Shown: piece by piece, positions 34,825 to 46,123 of the stretch | Layout: the number at the start of each line of letters is the position of its first letter | Position numbering within the stretch: the first letter of the stretch is position 1 | Translations under genes and position numbers: made by a program | The notes under the pieces: generated by a model | Told to the model about the DNA's origin: nothing | Seen by the model: the letters and a program-made list of their open reading frames with translations, nothing else | Databases searched by the model: none | From: Agroathelia rolfsii | Lineage: Eukaryota; Basidiomycota; Agaricomycetes; Amylocorticiales; Amylocorticiaceae | Assembly: GCA_018343915.1 (NCBI GenBank) | Contig: JABRWF010000004.1 | Span: forward strand, 1,116,001 to 1,180,000 | Direction of reading: 5' to 3' | Length of the DNA: 64,000 nt

Positions 34825-35353
34825 GCATCCAAGTCGACGAATCGCTACCGTCATGTTCGATCATCATGATACTCAAGCAAATACTACCTCTATTCCAAGT
34901 TCTTATGTAATCTCTCTACTTCAATACCACTATCTCATGGACGTTATATACACTGATTTTTGTGGCTTTGCACTAGTTGATTATGCTACTCTACGGCCCG
35001 CTACATCTATTTATCGTCTTTGTACAGTTACTTTTAGAATTTTCATTTAGATCACACTAGCATACGGCGCTGTTGTACAAGTTCTGAGCGCTCTTTACCT
35101 ATTATTTGCATTCTTTTTGAGATATAACATATATGCTCTGGAACAATAGCTCCGGACACTCGGCTTTGTTTCTTTATGATGAAAAAAAACTTGCTCCTCT
35201 AAAGCTAACATTAGCGTTGATCCAAACAGCGCATGAAATATTAGCAGTGTGCAGACATACGTTTCAATAGTTTATGCTCTTCAATTATGGCGTCTCAATC
35301 GTTAGTATGGTAGGCTGCAGACACAGAAATGGAAGGACAAATTTGATTTATGA
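34825..35353 (+). pseudogene. Degenerate copy of the membrane-protein gene at 37878
   Basis: This stretch aligns by eye to 37878-38596. The clearest block is 34990-35110 against 38230-38350, where the strings CTACATC, CGCTGTTGTACAAGTT and CTCTTTACC recur with scattered substitutions. The last coding exon is also recognisable: codons reading LQTQKWKDKFDL then TGA at 35351-35353, matching LQMQKWKDEFDS-stop in the live gene, mostly with third-position changes. In the middle, frame and several codons are destroyed. It follows directly after the F-box-like gene, as the intact copy follows an F-box remnant. Confidence 0.72.
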
Positions 35354-35453
35354 CATAGTTTACTACCCCTAGATGATAAGCATAACCTTCAATTATGTGC
35401 CAAATAAAGGCCTAGTGCTGTTTTTTTTAGTGTCTTTACATTGCTATCACGGT

Positions 35454-36378
35454 TTATTTATGCTCAAGACCAGTTCTGTTATCACCATCTGTACTACCGG
35501 TCGACAGTTCCAGTGTGGGGATGAAAGCGCATACACTATCTGGTATTTGCACCGACGCTGCATGGGTATTTTGTTGGGGTGCAAAAGCCTCTGACTTCGT
35601 CACACGCGTCAGCTCTTCCGAAGTTGCTCGTGTCCATGCATTGCCTTGTGCGATGCGTAGAATGATGAATTGTGGAAATACTAGTAGCGCCTGCAAGGAA
35701 TCAACAAGTTCAGGAGAGCTCTTAAGCTTATTGTTTGAAGCTCCCCGTCCATACAACTCACAAGAGATACTGACCACAAAAAATACAGCACGGTACCCCA
35801 TGCAGCGGTTTAGGCAGTGGTCAGATAGTAGCACTGATAACTCCAAGAACAACGCAGGGCACGGCGGACTCAACAAGTATGGACATCACATTAATGTAAT
35901 GCCTCGTCATTTCTGGATCTACAAACTCACAGATACCGTAAAATACGTTTAATATTCTGAAGGAAATCATGGCAGTTACCATGACATTGGTGAAGGTGGC
36001 AAGAGCATTGGCGGTTGAGTTGATCCTATTTGTGAGATAAAGTTGATCATTCAGAAGCAAGACGTCGTAAACAAGGCTGTTCAGGTAAGTTATTGTCTAG
36101 ATATCTCAACAACTTAGTACATCAGATTGCGCGCACCAAAAACAAGCAACAGAGCTCAAAGCTAGAGGTATTATAATTCATATTCTCATGTCAACAATAA
36201 TGTAATAGCGATATATATCTAAGTAATGATTCAGCTCGCCTTGTCGCTAGACTTAAAAGTTGCAAATGAAATGTTAGCTCACCAAGAAGTCATCACTCAG
36301 GAGGAATCCCAAATTCTGCGCAGCATTTCCCAGTAGCATATAGCTTGAGATAGCCAACTGGAGATTGTAATACTCCAT
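35454..36378 (-). pseudogene. Broken 7TM-type (serpentine) membrane-protein gene
   Basis: Fungal multi-pass membrane protein pieces are read on the minus strand. Exon A starts at ATG 36378: MEYYNLQLAISSYMLLGNAAQ...LLSDDFL. Exon B, to about 35823, joins in phase at an acceptor near 36115: TITYLNSLVYDVLLLNDQ, LYLTNRINSTANALATFTN, VMVTAMISFRILNVFYG, RHYINVMSILVES, CVVLGVISAT. At about 35800-35825 the reading frame is lost; the next recognisable piece (MGYRAVFFVVSISL) is in another frame and no GT-AG intron reconciles them. It then splices to ALLVFPQFIILRIAQGNAW and a polar tail ending at 35454. The helix pattern and the PQFIILRIA motif resemble the large, receptor-like 7TM paralogue families of agaricomycetes. 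It may be a recent pseudogene, or may hold an unusual splice. Confidence 0.55.
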
Positions 36379-37330
36379 AGGACTGTCAGAATACTTGTTA
36401 CGGTAAGTGGTTCACATCATCTGGCCGAACACTGGCAAGGACAAGGTAAACATAGTATTCAGCAGCTACTGGATGACTCTATATGATATATGTATAATTT
36501 GTTGCTGATGTGTGAAATTGGGGTTGGATAAGTGGACAAAAAACAATGCTAGAATAAAGGCCTGTTTTGTTTAGTCGTTTAGTATCTGCATTTACAATGC
36601 AAGATGCGCATACTATATTAACCATAAAGAATAGCGGAAAGAATTATCCCAGGATAGACAAATTCTTCAAACTCAATAGCGATAGATGCAAACATGCCAG
36701 TTGGAGGAGAATGTATATTTTGAAAGAGATCATCATACAGGTAAATGGCCTTTATATACTTGATTCTGATGATAGCAGCTAATGATGCTAATCAAGAGCG
36801 GCGTCGTTTTCAAAGTCAACCTTCGATTCCTTATTTCCAGGGTGCTGTCAATGAATGATGAATATAAGCCACTGATACCGTAACTAAGATTTGAGACAGC
36901 TAGACCAAAATCCAATAGGTTGATTTAATCAATCAAGCCAAGTGTATTGAGACATCTATTGATCTCTGTGAGCATACCATTGATTGTGGAGCATTAACAT
37001 TTAAAAAGCTTATCAGTACTGGAAGGTTATGGCCGGTAGGAAATTGCTGGCTCAGGCTTGCTGTCAATTGGGGAGACTCGGTGTGGCCCTCTCTATTCTC
37101 TTCAATTGCTGAACCAACTTGAAGTGACCAACGGAGAGGCCAAGAACCCTCCGTCCCCCCCCCCATGCACACATGTACATCTGTCGGAGAGGTATGATAA
37201 TGGTAGCGATTAAGCCTCCTGATGAGAGACTTTGCGGACTCGAAATCTCTGCCTACCCGCACACCCAGGTCCTCAAGCTACCGGGTCGACCAAAGACACT
37301 GCTTTATGCTTAGTTTGACCATCACTGCAT
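36379..37330. other. Spacer with possible further decayed fragments
   Basis: About 0.95 kb. Around 36640-36740 the minus strand has weak similarity to the 7TM gene (a piece reading MISFKIYIL against MISFRILNV), so this may be a second, older remnant. Near 37140-37160 there is a run of C. Nothing intact was recognised. Confidence 0.35.
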
Positions 37331-37339
37331 GATACTGGT

Positions 37340-37520
37340 ATTGCGCTTGGAAATGCTTGCTTTCATCATGAACACTGGCACTGCAACTCTAGCGTTAGAG
37401 TTGTCAGTGCCTCCAAATTTAAACGACCCGAACCCCGATATAATTTTGTTTTCATGCTGTGATGCTAATCAAAGCTCTACCAATTTATTTTTGGAAGCCT
37501 CAACTACCTAGTTCGTGTTT
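37340..37520 (+). pseudogene. Remnant of the C-terminal part of an F-box-like gene
   Basis: The stretch from 37345 reads RLEMLAFIMNTGT, against RLEKLAFIMDTAT of the intact F-box gene at about 34253, with about 31 of 35 bases matching in the core. A second match, TTTATTTTTGGAAGCC near 37485, corresponds to the start of F-box exon 2 (34371). Most of the gene is missing and a stop at 37509-37511 ends the frame. Confidence 0.65.
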
Positions 37521-37867
37521 CTTCCACGGACAGCCTCGGAACTGAAACTAAATGTTGCTGAGTAGTATAAACATGACACTTGTGAATAACAATTCATGAT
37601 CATTCGACTAAACAGTATCAGAGGCGCACACATTATTCATAATGATATACATCCATCGCTATTTCGTTTATTTTATTCCTTAATTATCTGCTTAGATTTC
37701 GATTTCTATACATCATACCAGGTCAGGTATTTAGCTGGAAACTTCATTCTCCACAATAATTCTTTACTATGCACTACATCTTCCTTTTAACATTGTAATC
37801 TATTTGCGATATGTAAACGTGAAAATGGTTTAAATTGAAAAAAAAAAAAAAAAAAAAAAAAAAAGCA

Positions 37868-37875
37868 TCACGTGA
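37868..37875. promoter_or_regulatory. TCACGTGA palindrome before the membrane-protein ATG
   Basis: CACGTG-core palindrome 2 bp upstream of ATG 37878 and directly after an A-tract (about 37838-37864). The same octamer is at 8541 upstream of PEX13. It may be a bHLH-type site; its position next to the ATG is unusual. Confidence 0.35.
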
Positions 37876-37877
37876 TC

Positions 37878-38596
37878 ATGAGTAGCTTGAGTCAGTTCGA
37901 CGGGAACACATCGGCGAATCGCCCTCATCATGCATCATGTTCAACATTTGATAGTTCAAGCTCAAGTCCAAGCCGTATTGACTGTCAAATTCTCTCATTA
38001 GAAAGCAATATGGAGCCTGTTTCCTCGCCTATTCCCGTAGCCACACTTTCTAATGCTGCAAGCAGTATGAACAATCCCACCAGCGAGAGCGCACGCGAAG
38101 TCTTTCCAGACTTACTCTTGTTTCTACTCAAGCAAATACCCCCACTTGCCACGAAATCTCTTCGCTTAATCTCCATTATCGCATGGCTGGTATACAAACC
38201 AATGTCCGTGCTTGTATGGTGGTCAATTAGGCTGCTTTACGGGCCACTACATCCATTCATCGCCCTTGTGCAGTCGCTCTTCGGAATATTTGTACAAGCC
38301 CCATACAACGCCGTTGTACGAGTTTTGAGTGCCCTCTACCCGTTACTTGCGTTGTGTGGGATAGCACTCGTATGCTCCGGGATACTGGGATTAGGCGGCC
38401 GGTTTCTCTGCTCCATTATAATTTCAAGTATCACTCCGCCGCCCAAGCAAACACAACCACCCAAAGATTCGAGACATTCGTATTATGACAGCACACAGAC
38501 GAGTCATTCAATGGTTTGTGATTTAACTGGGACATCTCGATTTTTGTTCCTGACAGGCTCCAAATGCAGAAATGGAAAGATGAATTCGATTCATGA
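37878..38596 (+). CDS. Small membrane protein of unknown function
   Basis: Exons 37878-38427, 38474-38513 and 38557-38596 give 209 residues. This model is supported by the relic at 34825-35353: the last exon (LQMQKWKDEFDS) is conserved there with mostly third-position changes, so it is truly coding and in this frame. The N-terminal 80 residues are Ser-rich and polar. The core holds hydrophobic segments: SLRLISIIAWLVYKPMSVLVWW, HPFIALVQSLFGIFVQAP, and AVVRVLSALYPLLALCGIALVCSG. A basic amphipathic tail follows (TAHRRVIQWLQMQKWKDEF). The family is not recognised. A read-through of both small introns would give a longer, different C-terminus, which I judge wrong. Confidence 0.7.
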
Positions 38597-39605
38597 CCCA
38601 AATCAGTATCATGTGGATTCCTTCCATGTACACCGTTGGCATCTAGCAGACATCTGTAGCTGATAAATACGCTGATCGCGTTGCACTCAAATGATTCTCC
38701 ATCGACCCCGTTCTCTGTCTTGTGTCGTGAGGCACTAATAACTCAAGGGAAGAACGACTGATGTCAGGTATTGCCTACTTATGATGTTCTCTCTGTCCAA
38801 GGTAAATGGTCAGCCCTCAGCCCTCAGCCCTCAGTTATTTATATTTATTATGAAATCTATGAGAAAAACTTGATATCATAAACACTATATCCATGTTCAC
38901 CACATGCCGTAGAGGGCGGTAGCTATTTAGCTGTCATAGAGGCTGGAATCAATGCAGGTCTGCCAATTGATAGCCTCGTTCCCAGGGCTTGGGAGATGTA
39001 ATCGCATAATTATATTTGAGTTATTCTCTAGACCGTGGACTCTGAGATTGAAAAATTGAGGCTCAGATATTAGCGGGGAGTGAAAGCGACGAATCTTCGC
39101 AACAGAGGAAGAGCGAAGCCCAAACTTGCGATGCCTGTGGTGCCAAGCCTAGCCAATTGAATATGTCAACGTCGTGAACTGGTGTTGAAAATGATTGAGA
39201 TGCCGAATTCGGATTAGGCGATTGCTTCTGCGCGTCGCATGCACGATGTTTACTCTGTACTTCCGCTAGATGCAGATAACAGTCCAAACGATTTCTATTT
39301 CCAAGTGCCTTAGAGCCTTGTCCAGGGGGAATATAGCTTCCTACCCCGGCTTTCCCGGCTCGGAAGCAGTAAAAAGGTCTAAAACACCTCGTTTACCCAT
39401 AGCAGAGATATTTGGGCCTTCGGCCTTACGGGTTACAAACCATCAAATGACTCATACTAATCTTCTTAGCCGGCTGGAAAAGGCGTGTATCCTATCACCT
39501 GCTCGATAAGGAACCCGACACACAGTTAAAAGGGTATCAGTGCGATCAGGTGCACTGCAGCTTAGGCCCCCTTTATCCGTCCTTCAGTCCAGATATCGCA
39601 CAATC
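38597..39605. other. Spacer before the dehydrogenase gene
   Basis: About 1 kb. It contains a short tandem array of CAGCCCT (about three units, 38812-38834). Short frames at 39063-39287 (-) and 39270-39509 (+) have no recognisable feature. No mobile element was recognised. Confidence 0.45.
38812..38834. repeat. Short tandem repeat, CAGCCCT units
   Basis: About three consecutive copies of a 7 bp unit, followed by CAGTT. A minisatellite seed of no evident function. Confidence 0.8.
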
Positions 39606-41238
39606 ATGACTAACGAAACCATGAATGCCGTGTATTATCACGCTGTATGTCATTGGCGAAACTTGCTATCCAAACATGCATTCCATGAAACATGATTATC
39701 TGTTTAACAGCCTCGTAATCTCGAAATCAAAAACGTTGAAATTCCAACGATCAAAGATGACGAAGTCCTGATCAAAGGTATCGCATCATTAACTATCGTA
39801 TATCAAAAAGTGAAACTAGATCATTCAATTCATTCTGAAAAGTTTCGTGCTGTGGTATGGAATGTGTTTCTTTGATATCTTGTTTCTCTTTCCCTGATAC
39901 GTATATTTTGTTAGGCATATGCGGAACTGATAATCACATTCATGAGGGCGAATTCATTTCTCAGTTTCCCGTCAGTCAAGTCTAATCCTGCAGTGAATAT
40001 CGTGATATGCTAAAGTCTCCGAATAAATAGCTTATTCCCGGTCACGAAGTTGTCGGTACCATTGCAAAAATTGGAGCAAAAGTGAAGGATTTACAAGTCG
40101 GGCAGCGTTGTGTAGCTGATCCTGGCATTACCGTGAGTTATTTTATACTAGTAGAAACAGCGTGTGTCAGTGACCAAATTGTGTGCAAAAGTGCGGTAAC
40201 TGCTTCTATTGTCGCCGGGGACAGTAGGTTTCCAATTAATATCCTTTGTGCGTAAATATACTCAGGCTTATGTTTAGAAACTTACTATGCGAGAATTTCA
40301 ATGGTATCGGCGTGACTACTGCTGGAGGTTTTTCGGAATATGTAGCGTTTGGTGCCAGCAAAGTTTTCCCAATACATAACCTCTCAGACGAAGAAGCTAT
40401 TCTCGTTGAGCCGTGTGCCTGTGCTATACATGGTCTCGATAAGCTGAGCGCACCCGTTGGGGTAGAAGGTAGGCACTGCTCCACCCTCCGTCTTCAACCG
40501 ATAGTCGTATTCAGTATTCATTTATAGTGCTTATCATCGGTGCTGGCCCCACGGGGCTTTTGCTTGCTCAGCTTCTCAAGCTCAACGGCGCAAGCAAAGT
40601 CGTCATTGCTGCCAACAAGGGCATTAAAACCCAGATTGCCAGAGAGCTTGATGCGGGTGATGTGTATATTGAATTGGATAGGAGTAATCCGGAGGCACAG
40701 TGGCAACAGCTGAAACAAGATTATCCTTATGGGTTTGACGTAGTGGTATGCATGCATACAAGCCGCGCATACATCCATGTTGATGAATTAATTTTCTTTC
40801 AGGTTGAGGCAACAGGCTCAGAAAGAATTGCCAATGAAAGTATCAATTATGTTCGGAGGGGTGGCACCCTCATGATTTACGGTGTCTATGCCAACGAAGC
40901 ACTAGTTCATTGGCCACCGTCCAAGATTTTTGGTGATGAAATCAAAGTGAGTTTTCAGCTGAAGTTTGCACTCAGAATTCTAACTTCAAAACTATACGCA
41001 CTAGATCATTGGTTCATTTGCACAAACAAATTGCTTCCCTCGTGCTGTCGCATACCTGGACAGTGGCAAGGTTCGAGTGAAGGGAATGGTAATTATCAGG
41101 ATGATCAAACGTTTACCATTATGCAATATCGCTAACAAAAATTTACAGGTTACAGACATATTCAAGATCGGGGAATACGAAAAGGCTCTTGAGAAAATGA
41201 ACAGTAGAGGGGCAATGAAGATAGCCATCAAGCCTTAG
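39606..41238 (+). CDS. Zinc-type MDR alcohol dehydrogenase, D-arabinitol dehydrogenase-like
   Basis: Eleven exons (39606-39644, 39711-39777, 39843-39854, 39915-39970, 40031-40132, 40192-40223, 40278-40468, 40528-40745, 40803-40946, 41005-41088, 41149-41238) encode 344 residues and keep the frame throughout. Zinc- and substrate-site motifs are in place: CGICGTDNH, the PGHEVVG signature, and a structural-zinc loop with [10 protein letters not shown]...LCENF. The Rossmann loop is [15 protein letters not shown]. The closest family I recognise is the NAD(P)-polyol dehydrogenases such as rust-fungus D-arabinitol dehydrogenase, judged by the motifs [14 protein letters not shown] and [11 protein letters not shown]. 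It would interconvert a sugar alcohol and a ketose in the cytosol. Exon 3 is only 12 nt. It lies just before the second reductase gene, in the same orientation. Confidence 0.86.
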
Positions 41239-42194
41239 GTTAAACTTGTGTACCAAGATTACTGTCGCTTTCGAAATGCCTCTTAGGCGTACTATACAAC
41301 AATAACCCCTAAGTGTCTGGAATATAACAGTAGCACACTGAACTAGCCTCAATGATAAGACATCCATGCTGTTTTGTATGCACTGCACGGATATCATGAT
41401 GGCCGTAATCCGCTAGTTGCCAGTATACTAGTACTAATAGGATATGCTATTGATACTTAGTAGTAATGAGAGCTGACGAAACATTCTTATTATATTATGA
41501 ACGCTGACATTGCCTCGGTGACGGGTCAGCCATTTGCCTCGATCCGGCTGAGTGAGTTCAAGTTCATCCGTGGAAGAAAGGATTTAGAGGAATAGTTCGA
41601 CGTCACTGTACAGCCACCCGATCGTGATTCCTTGCTTAGTGGGTACGCCGGCTATCGTAATACCCGGGGATCATTGAGATATTTTACCGCGTATGTCATT
41701 GTCACCTCAGTACTCCTACTAGTAGGCGTCTTGTTATTCTGGGACATGGTAAGAGACCACAGGACCTCAGAGTCAACATATGTTCATCCAGAGTCCACAG
41801 GGGTCATAATCTTTATTGCGGATTAGCAACATCAACTCCAAGTTACCTATACGATGAAGTAACTAATTGCAAGTTGACGCGGAAGAAGCGTGGATGACGA
41901 AACTCGGCTGAGCCCGCGACCATCGCCCCCTGGCTTCTTCTGAAGTTTTTCAATGCTCCTCTGCGCGACGGCATCGTGTGCCGCAGTCTAGATTACGAGG
42001 TCTGTCACTACTGAGCGGGCCAGATATCCTGCACGTTCTGGCAACATCGTTGGAGGTCATTTCCGTCATGGAGGAGTATAAAAGTGTTGAAGCTCTGTGG
42101 GCGCTGCCTCATCAATATCTCAGCATCTTACAAGCGAATCCATCCCTCCAATACACCCAATCCCCTACAGTATCCTAAGTACCTCTAATCAACT
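41239..42194. promoter_or_regulatory. Promoter region of reductase copy 2
   Basis: About 0.95 kb. A TATAAAA box at 42077-42083 lies about 112 bp before the ATG at 42195. A 64-codon frame at 41632-41826 has a hydrophobic centre but is judged chance. Nothing else was recognised. Confidence 0.5.
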
Positions 42195-45100
42195 ATGTTC
42201 ACTACTTCTTCTCGATCCGTCCCTTCCAAGGAGAACGCCCTGCTTCATGAGCTCCTTGACTATAACATGCTGCGCAACAGCGATAAACCTTTCTTCACTT
42301 TTGCCTTCCCGGGACAAGACGAACTGACCAGAGTGACCTACTTTGAATTTGGACGAGCAGCCCATCGTGTCGCTCATCATGTCCGCCCGGATCCTTCCAC
42401 TGGCAAGGACAACGAAGTCATCGCTATCTTGGCTAATATCGGCACCCTTGCCTATCATGCTGTCACCATGGGCGTCCTTCGTTCAGGATTGACAGTAAGT
42501 CACTTAACTTAATACTACATCACGAGTTTCACTAATTATTTGACAGCCATTTCCTATGTCGCATCGTAATTCGGCGCCAGCAGTCCTCAATATGTTGCAA
42601 AAAACGGATTGCCATCGTATCTTGACCACGCCTAGGTCCGAAAATACCACCACTGATGCGCTCATGGATACTATCCGGGCGGAATGTCCTCCGGACTTTG
42701 CTCTGAGCATAGAGTACATTCCTGATCCAGATGCCATCTACTCTCGCATTGGACGTGAGTCACACGACGACTCAGATTCCTTTAAGGCGTATCCTCCAAA
42801 GAAAAGGTCTCTGGACGATGTCGCCGTTTATCTTCATAGTAGCGGTAGCACAGGCTTCCCCAAACCGATTCCTGAGACTTTCAGGACGATTTTACTGTGT
42901 TGCAGGACGGGTAGGTTAAAAGCAATTGGTATCCATGTTTCATGCTAACAATGTTTCTCCGGTTTACAGAAGCGATGACGGATCGACTAACAGCTAAACC
43001 CCCTATCGAAAGAATTGGCACCTTTGGCCTTCCGCCATTCCATGCCTTTGGTAAGTAATTATCGCCACGAATTATGTATCTCGTTCATCCTCATTGATTC
43101 TTACTTGTAGCATTCTTCATGGAACTCATGAACGGCTTGGCTACATCTCTTGGCGTTTGCATCCTGCCACCTACTAGCGCTACACTCAAAGGAGGCTTTC
43201 TCTCCATCTCATCCGCTTATGCACTTCCTTTGGCCCCAACAGCAGATAACATTGTCGAAAATGCACGCAAGACCCATACCGAGGGTATCTTGACCGTACC
43301 AACCTTCCTGGCCGACTGGGCAACCGAGGCAGATGAGGAGAAGCTCGCCGTCCTGCGCGGGATGCGGTTCGTTGGATTCGGCGGTGGGCCCCTCGCTTTT
43401 GAAAAGGGTCAATTCCTTGTCAACCAAGGCATCAAGGTCAGAAGTCTGTACGGTGGCACTGAGGTATGTTGCTTCGTTTGTTGATTGTTCTTCCGAATCT
43501 CAAGAATTATTGGACAGTTTAACATGGTATCGCGTTTGCGGGTGTCGGAAGACCCTGACTCAAAGGACTGGAATTATATTAAGTTCAGCAAACGCACTCA
43601 CATTGACTGGGCCCCCGAGAAAGATAACGACGGCTCAGAAGAAAGCTCCAGGACATTCGAGCTTAGATTCCTAGTAAGCTATGCCTCATCAATATTAATT
43701 AGGTGATTGAATATTCATAACTTTCAAATAGCCATGTGAGACGCACAACCTCGCCGTCTTCAACTACACGACCGAAGTGGAGATAAACGGAAAGAAACAG
43801 AATGTCAGCGGATATGCAACTTCCGATTTGCTTGAAAGACATCCTACGAAGCCGAACCTTTGGAAAATGTACGCTATACTCTTGGACCCTATTATTCATT
43901 GCTCACTATTGTGTTTCATAGTGTTGGCCGTCAGGACGACGTGCTGATTCTTTCCACGGGTGAGAAGACAGTGCCTGCACCTATTGAAGATGCTATTGTC
44001 AAGGATAAACGCATTCGAAGCGCTATCCTTTTCGGCCGTGGACGCGACCAGGTCGGTGTGCTCATCGAACCTGCAAAATACGATCAGGATCCTTCTGCAT
44101 TCGTCGAAAGCGTCTGGCCCACCATCGAGGCCGCCACGGCGGATTCTCCTGCTTTTAGCCGTATTTTCAAGCACATGGTCCTAGCAGTAAAAGAGGATAA
44201 GCCCGTCCTAAGGGCTGACAAAGGTACCATCAAGAGGAAGGCGACAATTGCTGCTTATACTGAAGAAATAGATGCTTTGTAAGAGGGTTTTCATTTTTGC
44301 TAGATGGGAATAAGCTGACTGACATCCTCGTTCAGGTATAATGCCGCTAAGACAGCTGGCGAAGTCGAGCCCCCCAAGAGCTGGTCGGAAGAGGATCTGA
44401 CAACATGGCTTACTACTCAAGCCGAGGCGCTCTTGCCGTCGACATCAAGCCGGAAAATCAACGTCGACCGTAGTGTTTTCGATCAAGGCTTTGACAGTTT
44501 GAGCGCAACATTCCTCAGGAATCAGATCGTCACTGCACTGCAGAACTCCGAGTCTGTAGTCGAATCGTCAGACTCGCTTGCCAAGGGCTTGCCTCTTAAT
44601 ATTGTTTTCGCACATGCCGCCATCACCGATTTAGCCAAGTACCTCGCACGGTTGACGTCCACTGGTGGTGTGAACGTCTCAACGGAGGATGTGGTTGCTG
44701 AAAAGGCCAAAGCAATCGAAGATACCATTGCGCGACTTTCGGCGGGCTTCGAAGGTCGAAAGCGAACTGGACCTTTGATCACACCTGCTGTTGTTTTGCT
44801 CACTGGTACCACTGGTGGCCTCGGCTCGTTCCTTCTGGCATCTCTTCTGCAAAACGAGCAAGTAAAGAGAGTGTATGCGTTCAATCGGACGGGCAGGAAG
44901 CCAACGAAGCAGAGGCAAACCGAAGCTTTCGCTGAGCGCGCTCTCTCGGTTGACCTATTGGATAGCGACAAAATCGTTTTCGTCGAAGGCGACTCAGCGG
45001 CTGAAAACCTCGGCTTGGACTCGTCGCTATATGAGGAGGTACGTGAAACAGGATATTTTAATACTGATTTATAGCTCACGGGGCTTTTTTTTTTTAGATT

Positions 45101-46123
45101 CGTGCAAGCGTGACTGCGATCATTCACAACGCTTGGAGACTTGACTTCAACCTTCCTTTGGCGTCATTTGAGCCGCATTTGCTTGGAACAAGGCGACTTA
45201 TCGATCTTGCTCTTTCCTCTAAAAATGCGGATTCTATCCGATTCTCGTTCACATCCTCCATCGGTACTACACAATCATGGCCGAAGGATAAGGGCCCGTA
45301 TCCCGAAGAGATGCAACGTGAAGCTAAATATGCCGTGGGCGCAGGATATGGTGAAGGCAAATATGTCTGTGAACGAGTGAGTATTACTTGGTAACATCGT
45401 GCCACAAACCTCGATCTAACAAAATGTGTGTGTAGGTACTGGAGAACAGCGGTCTACAGGCGACCTCATTCCGTATCGGCCAGATCTCTGGTCCCGTGTC
45501 TAGCGGCTACTGGGCAACTACAGACTGGGTTGCCTTACTTGTCAAGTCCTCTGTCTTCATGGGCTCCTTCCCGAACTTGGCTGGCACTGCCTCGTGGATA
45601 CCATTCACAGCAGTGTCTGCCGCCATTACAGACACGCTCTTCCACTCCCATGTCCCTCCTTTGGCATTGAACGTCGTACACCCAAAACCGGCGAAGTGGA
45701 CAAGCATCATATCAGCTATTCGCGAAGCGGTCAAGGAGACAACAAAGGCTGCTAGTGATGCAGATCTCCCCCTTGTTCCCTTCTCGCAATGGTTTGCTCA
45801 GCTGGAAGAGGCCGCACAAACAGCTAATGAAAAGACTCTCCAAAATATGGTATGTGTCCTAAATTCATTGAGCCTTCTACGACAACGACAACTTAACAAA
45901 TCTCCCTCCCTCCCTACAGCCCGCTGTGAAAATCCTTGACTTCTTCAGCAGTTTCCTTGCTGGAGAATCTGAAGAGACTGTAGAGACTACAGGATCATAT
46001 CTCGAGACGTCCAAGATGCAAGCCATAAGTGAGACCGTTCGTGCGCTTCAGCCTATTGGTAGCCAAGATGCCAAAGCTTGGGTACAATACTGGGACTCGA
46101 AGGGGCTTTTTGATATGGCTTGA
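42195..46123 (+). CDS. Adenylate-forming reductase (A-T-R, NRPS-like), copy 2, complete
   Basis: Eleven exons (42195-42494, 42547-42910, 42970-43050, 43111-43463, 43518-43673, 43732-43868, 43922-44278, 44336-45038, 45098-45376, 45436-45849, 45920-46123) encode 1115 residues. Residues 1 to about 560 form the adenylation domain, with the nucleotide-binding SSGSTGFPK near 205, FGLPPFHAFAF, a YGGTE motif and the hinge GRQDDVLILSTGEK. The carrier domain, about 580-670, has the phosphopantetheine Ser in FDQGFDSLSATFLRNQ. The reductase domain begins near 725 with LLTGTTGGLGSFLLASL and has SSIGTTQSW and the YGEGKYVCE Tyr/Lys dyad. The enzyme activates an acyl acid and reduces it to aldehyde or alcohol; the substrate cannot be inferred. 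All catalytic blocks are intact. It is a diverged paralogue of the gene at 1-3526, in opposite orientation, with shared intron positions where compared. Confidence 0.93.

Noticed and set aside
37190..37290. A tRNA-like piece with GACTCGAAATC, like the anticodon arm of tRNA-Ser(CGA)
   Set aside because: No consistent acceptor stem or T-arm could be folded around it; at most a decayed tRNA.
38812..38834. CRISPR-like repeats
   Set aside because: A simple 7 bp tandem repeat in a eukaryotic genome, without spacers.
1..46123. A biosynthetic gene cluster spanning both reductases
   Set aside because: The interval also holds PEX13, eL42, HMGR and other housekeeping genes, so it does not look like a dedicated cluster.
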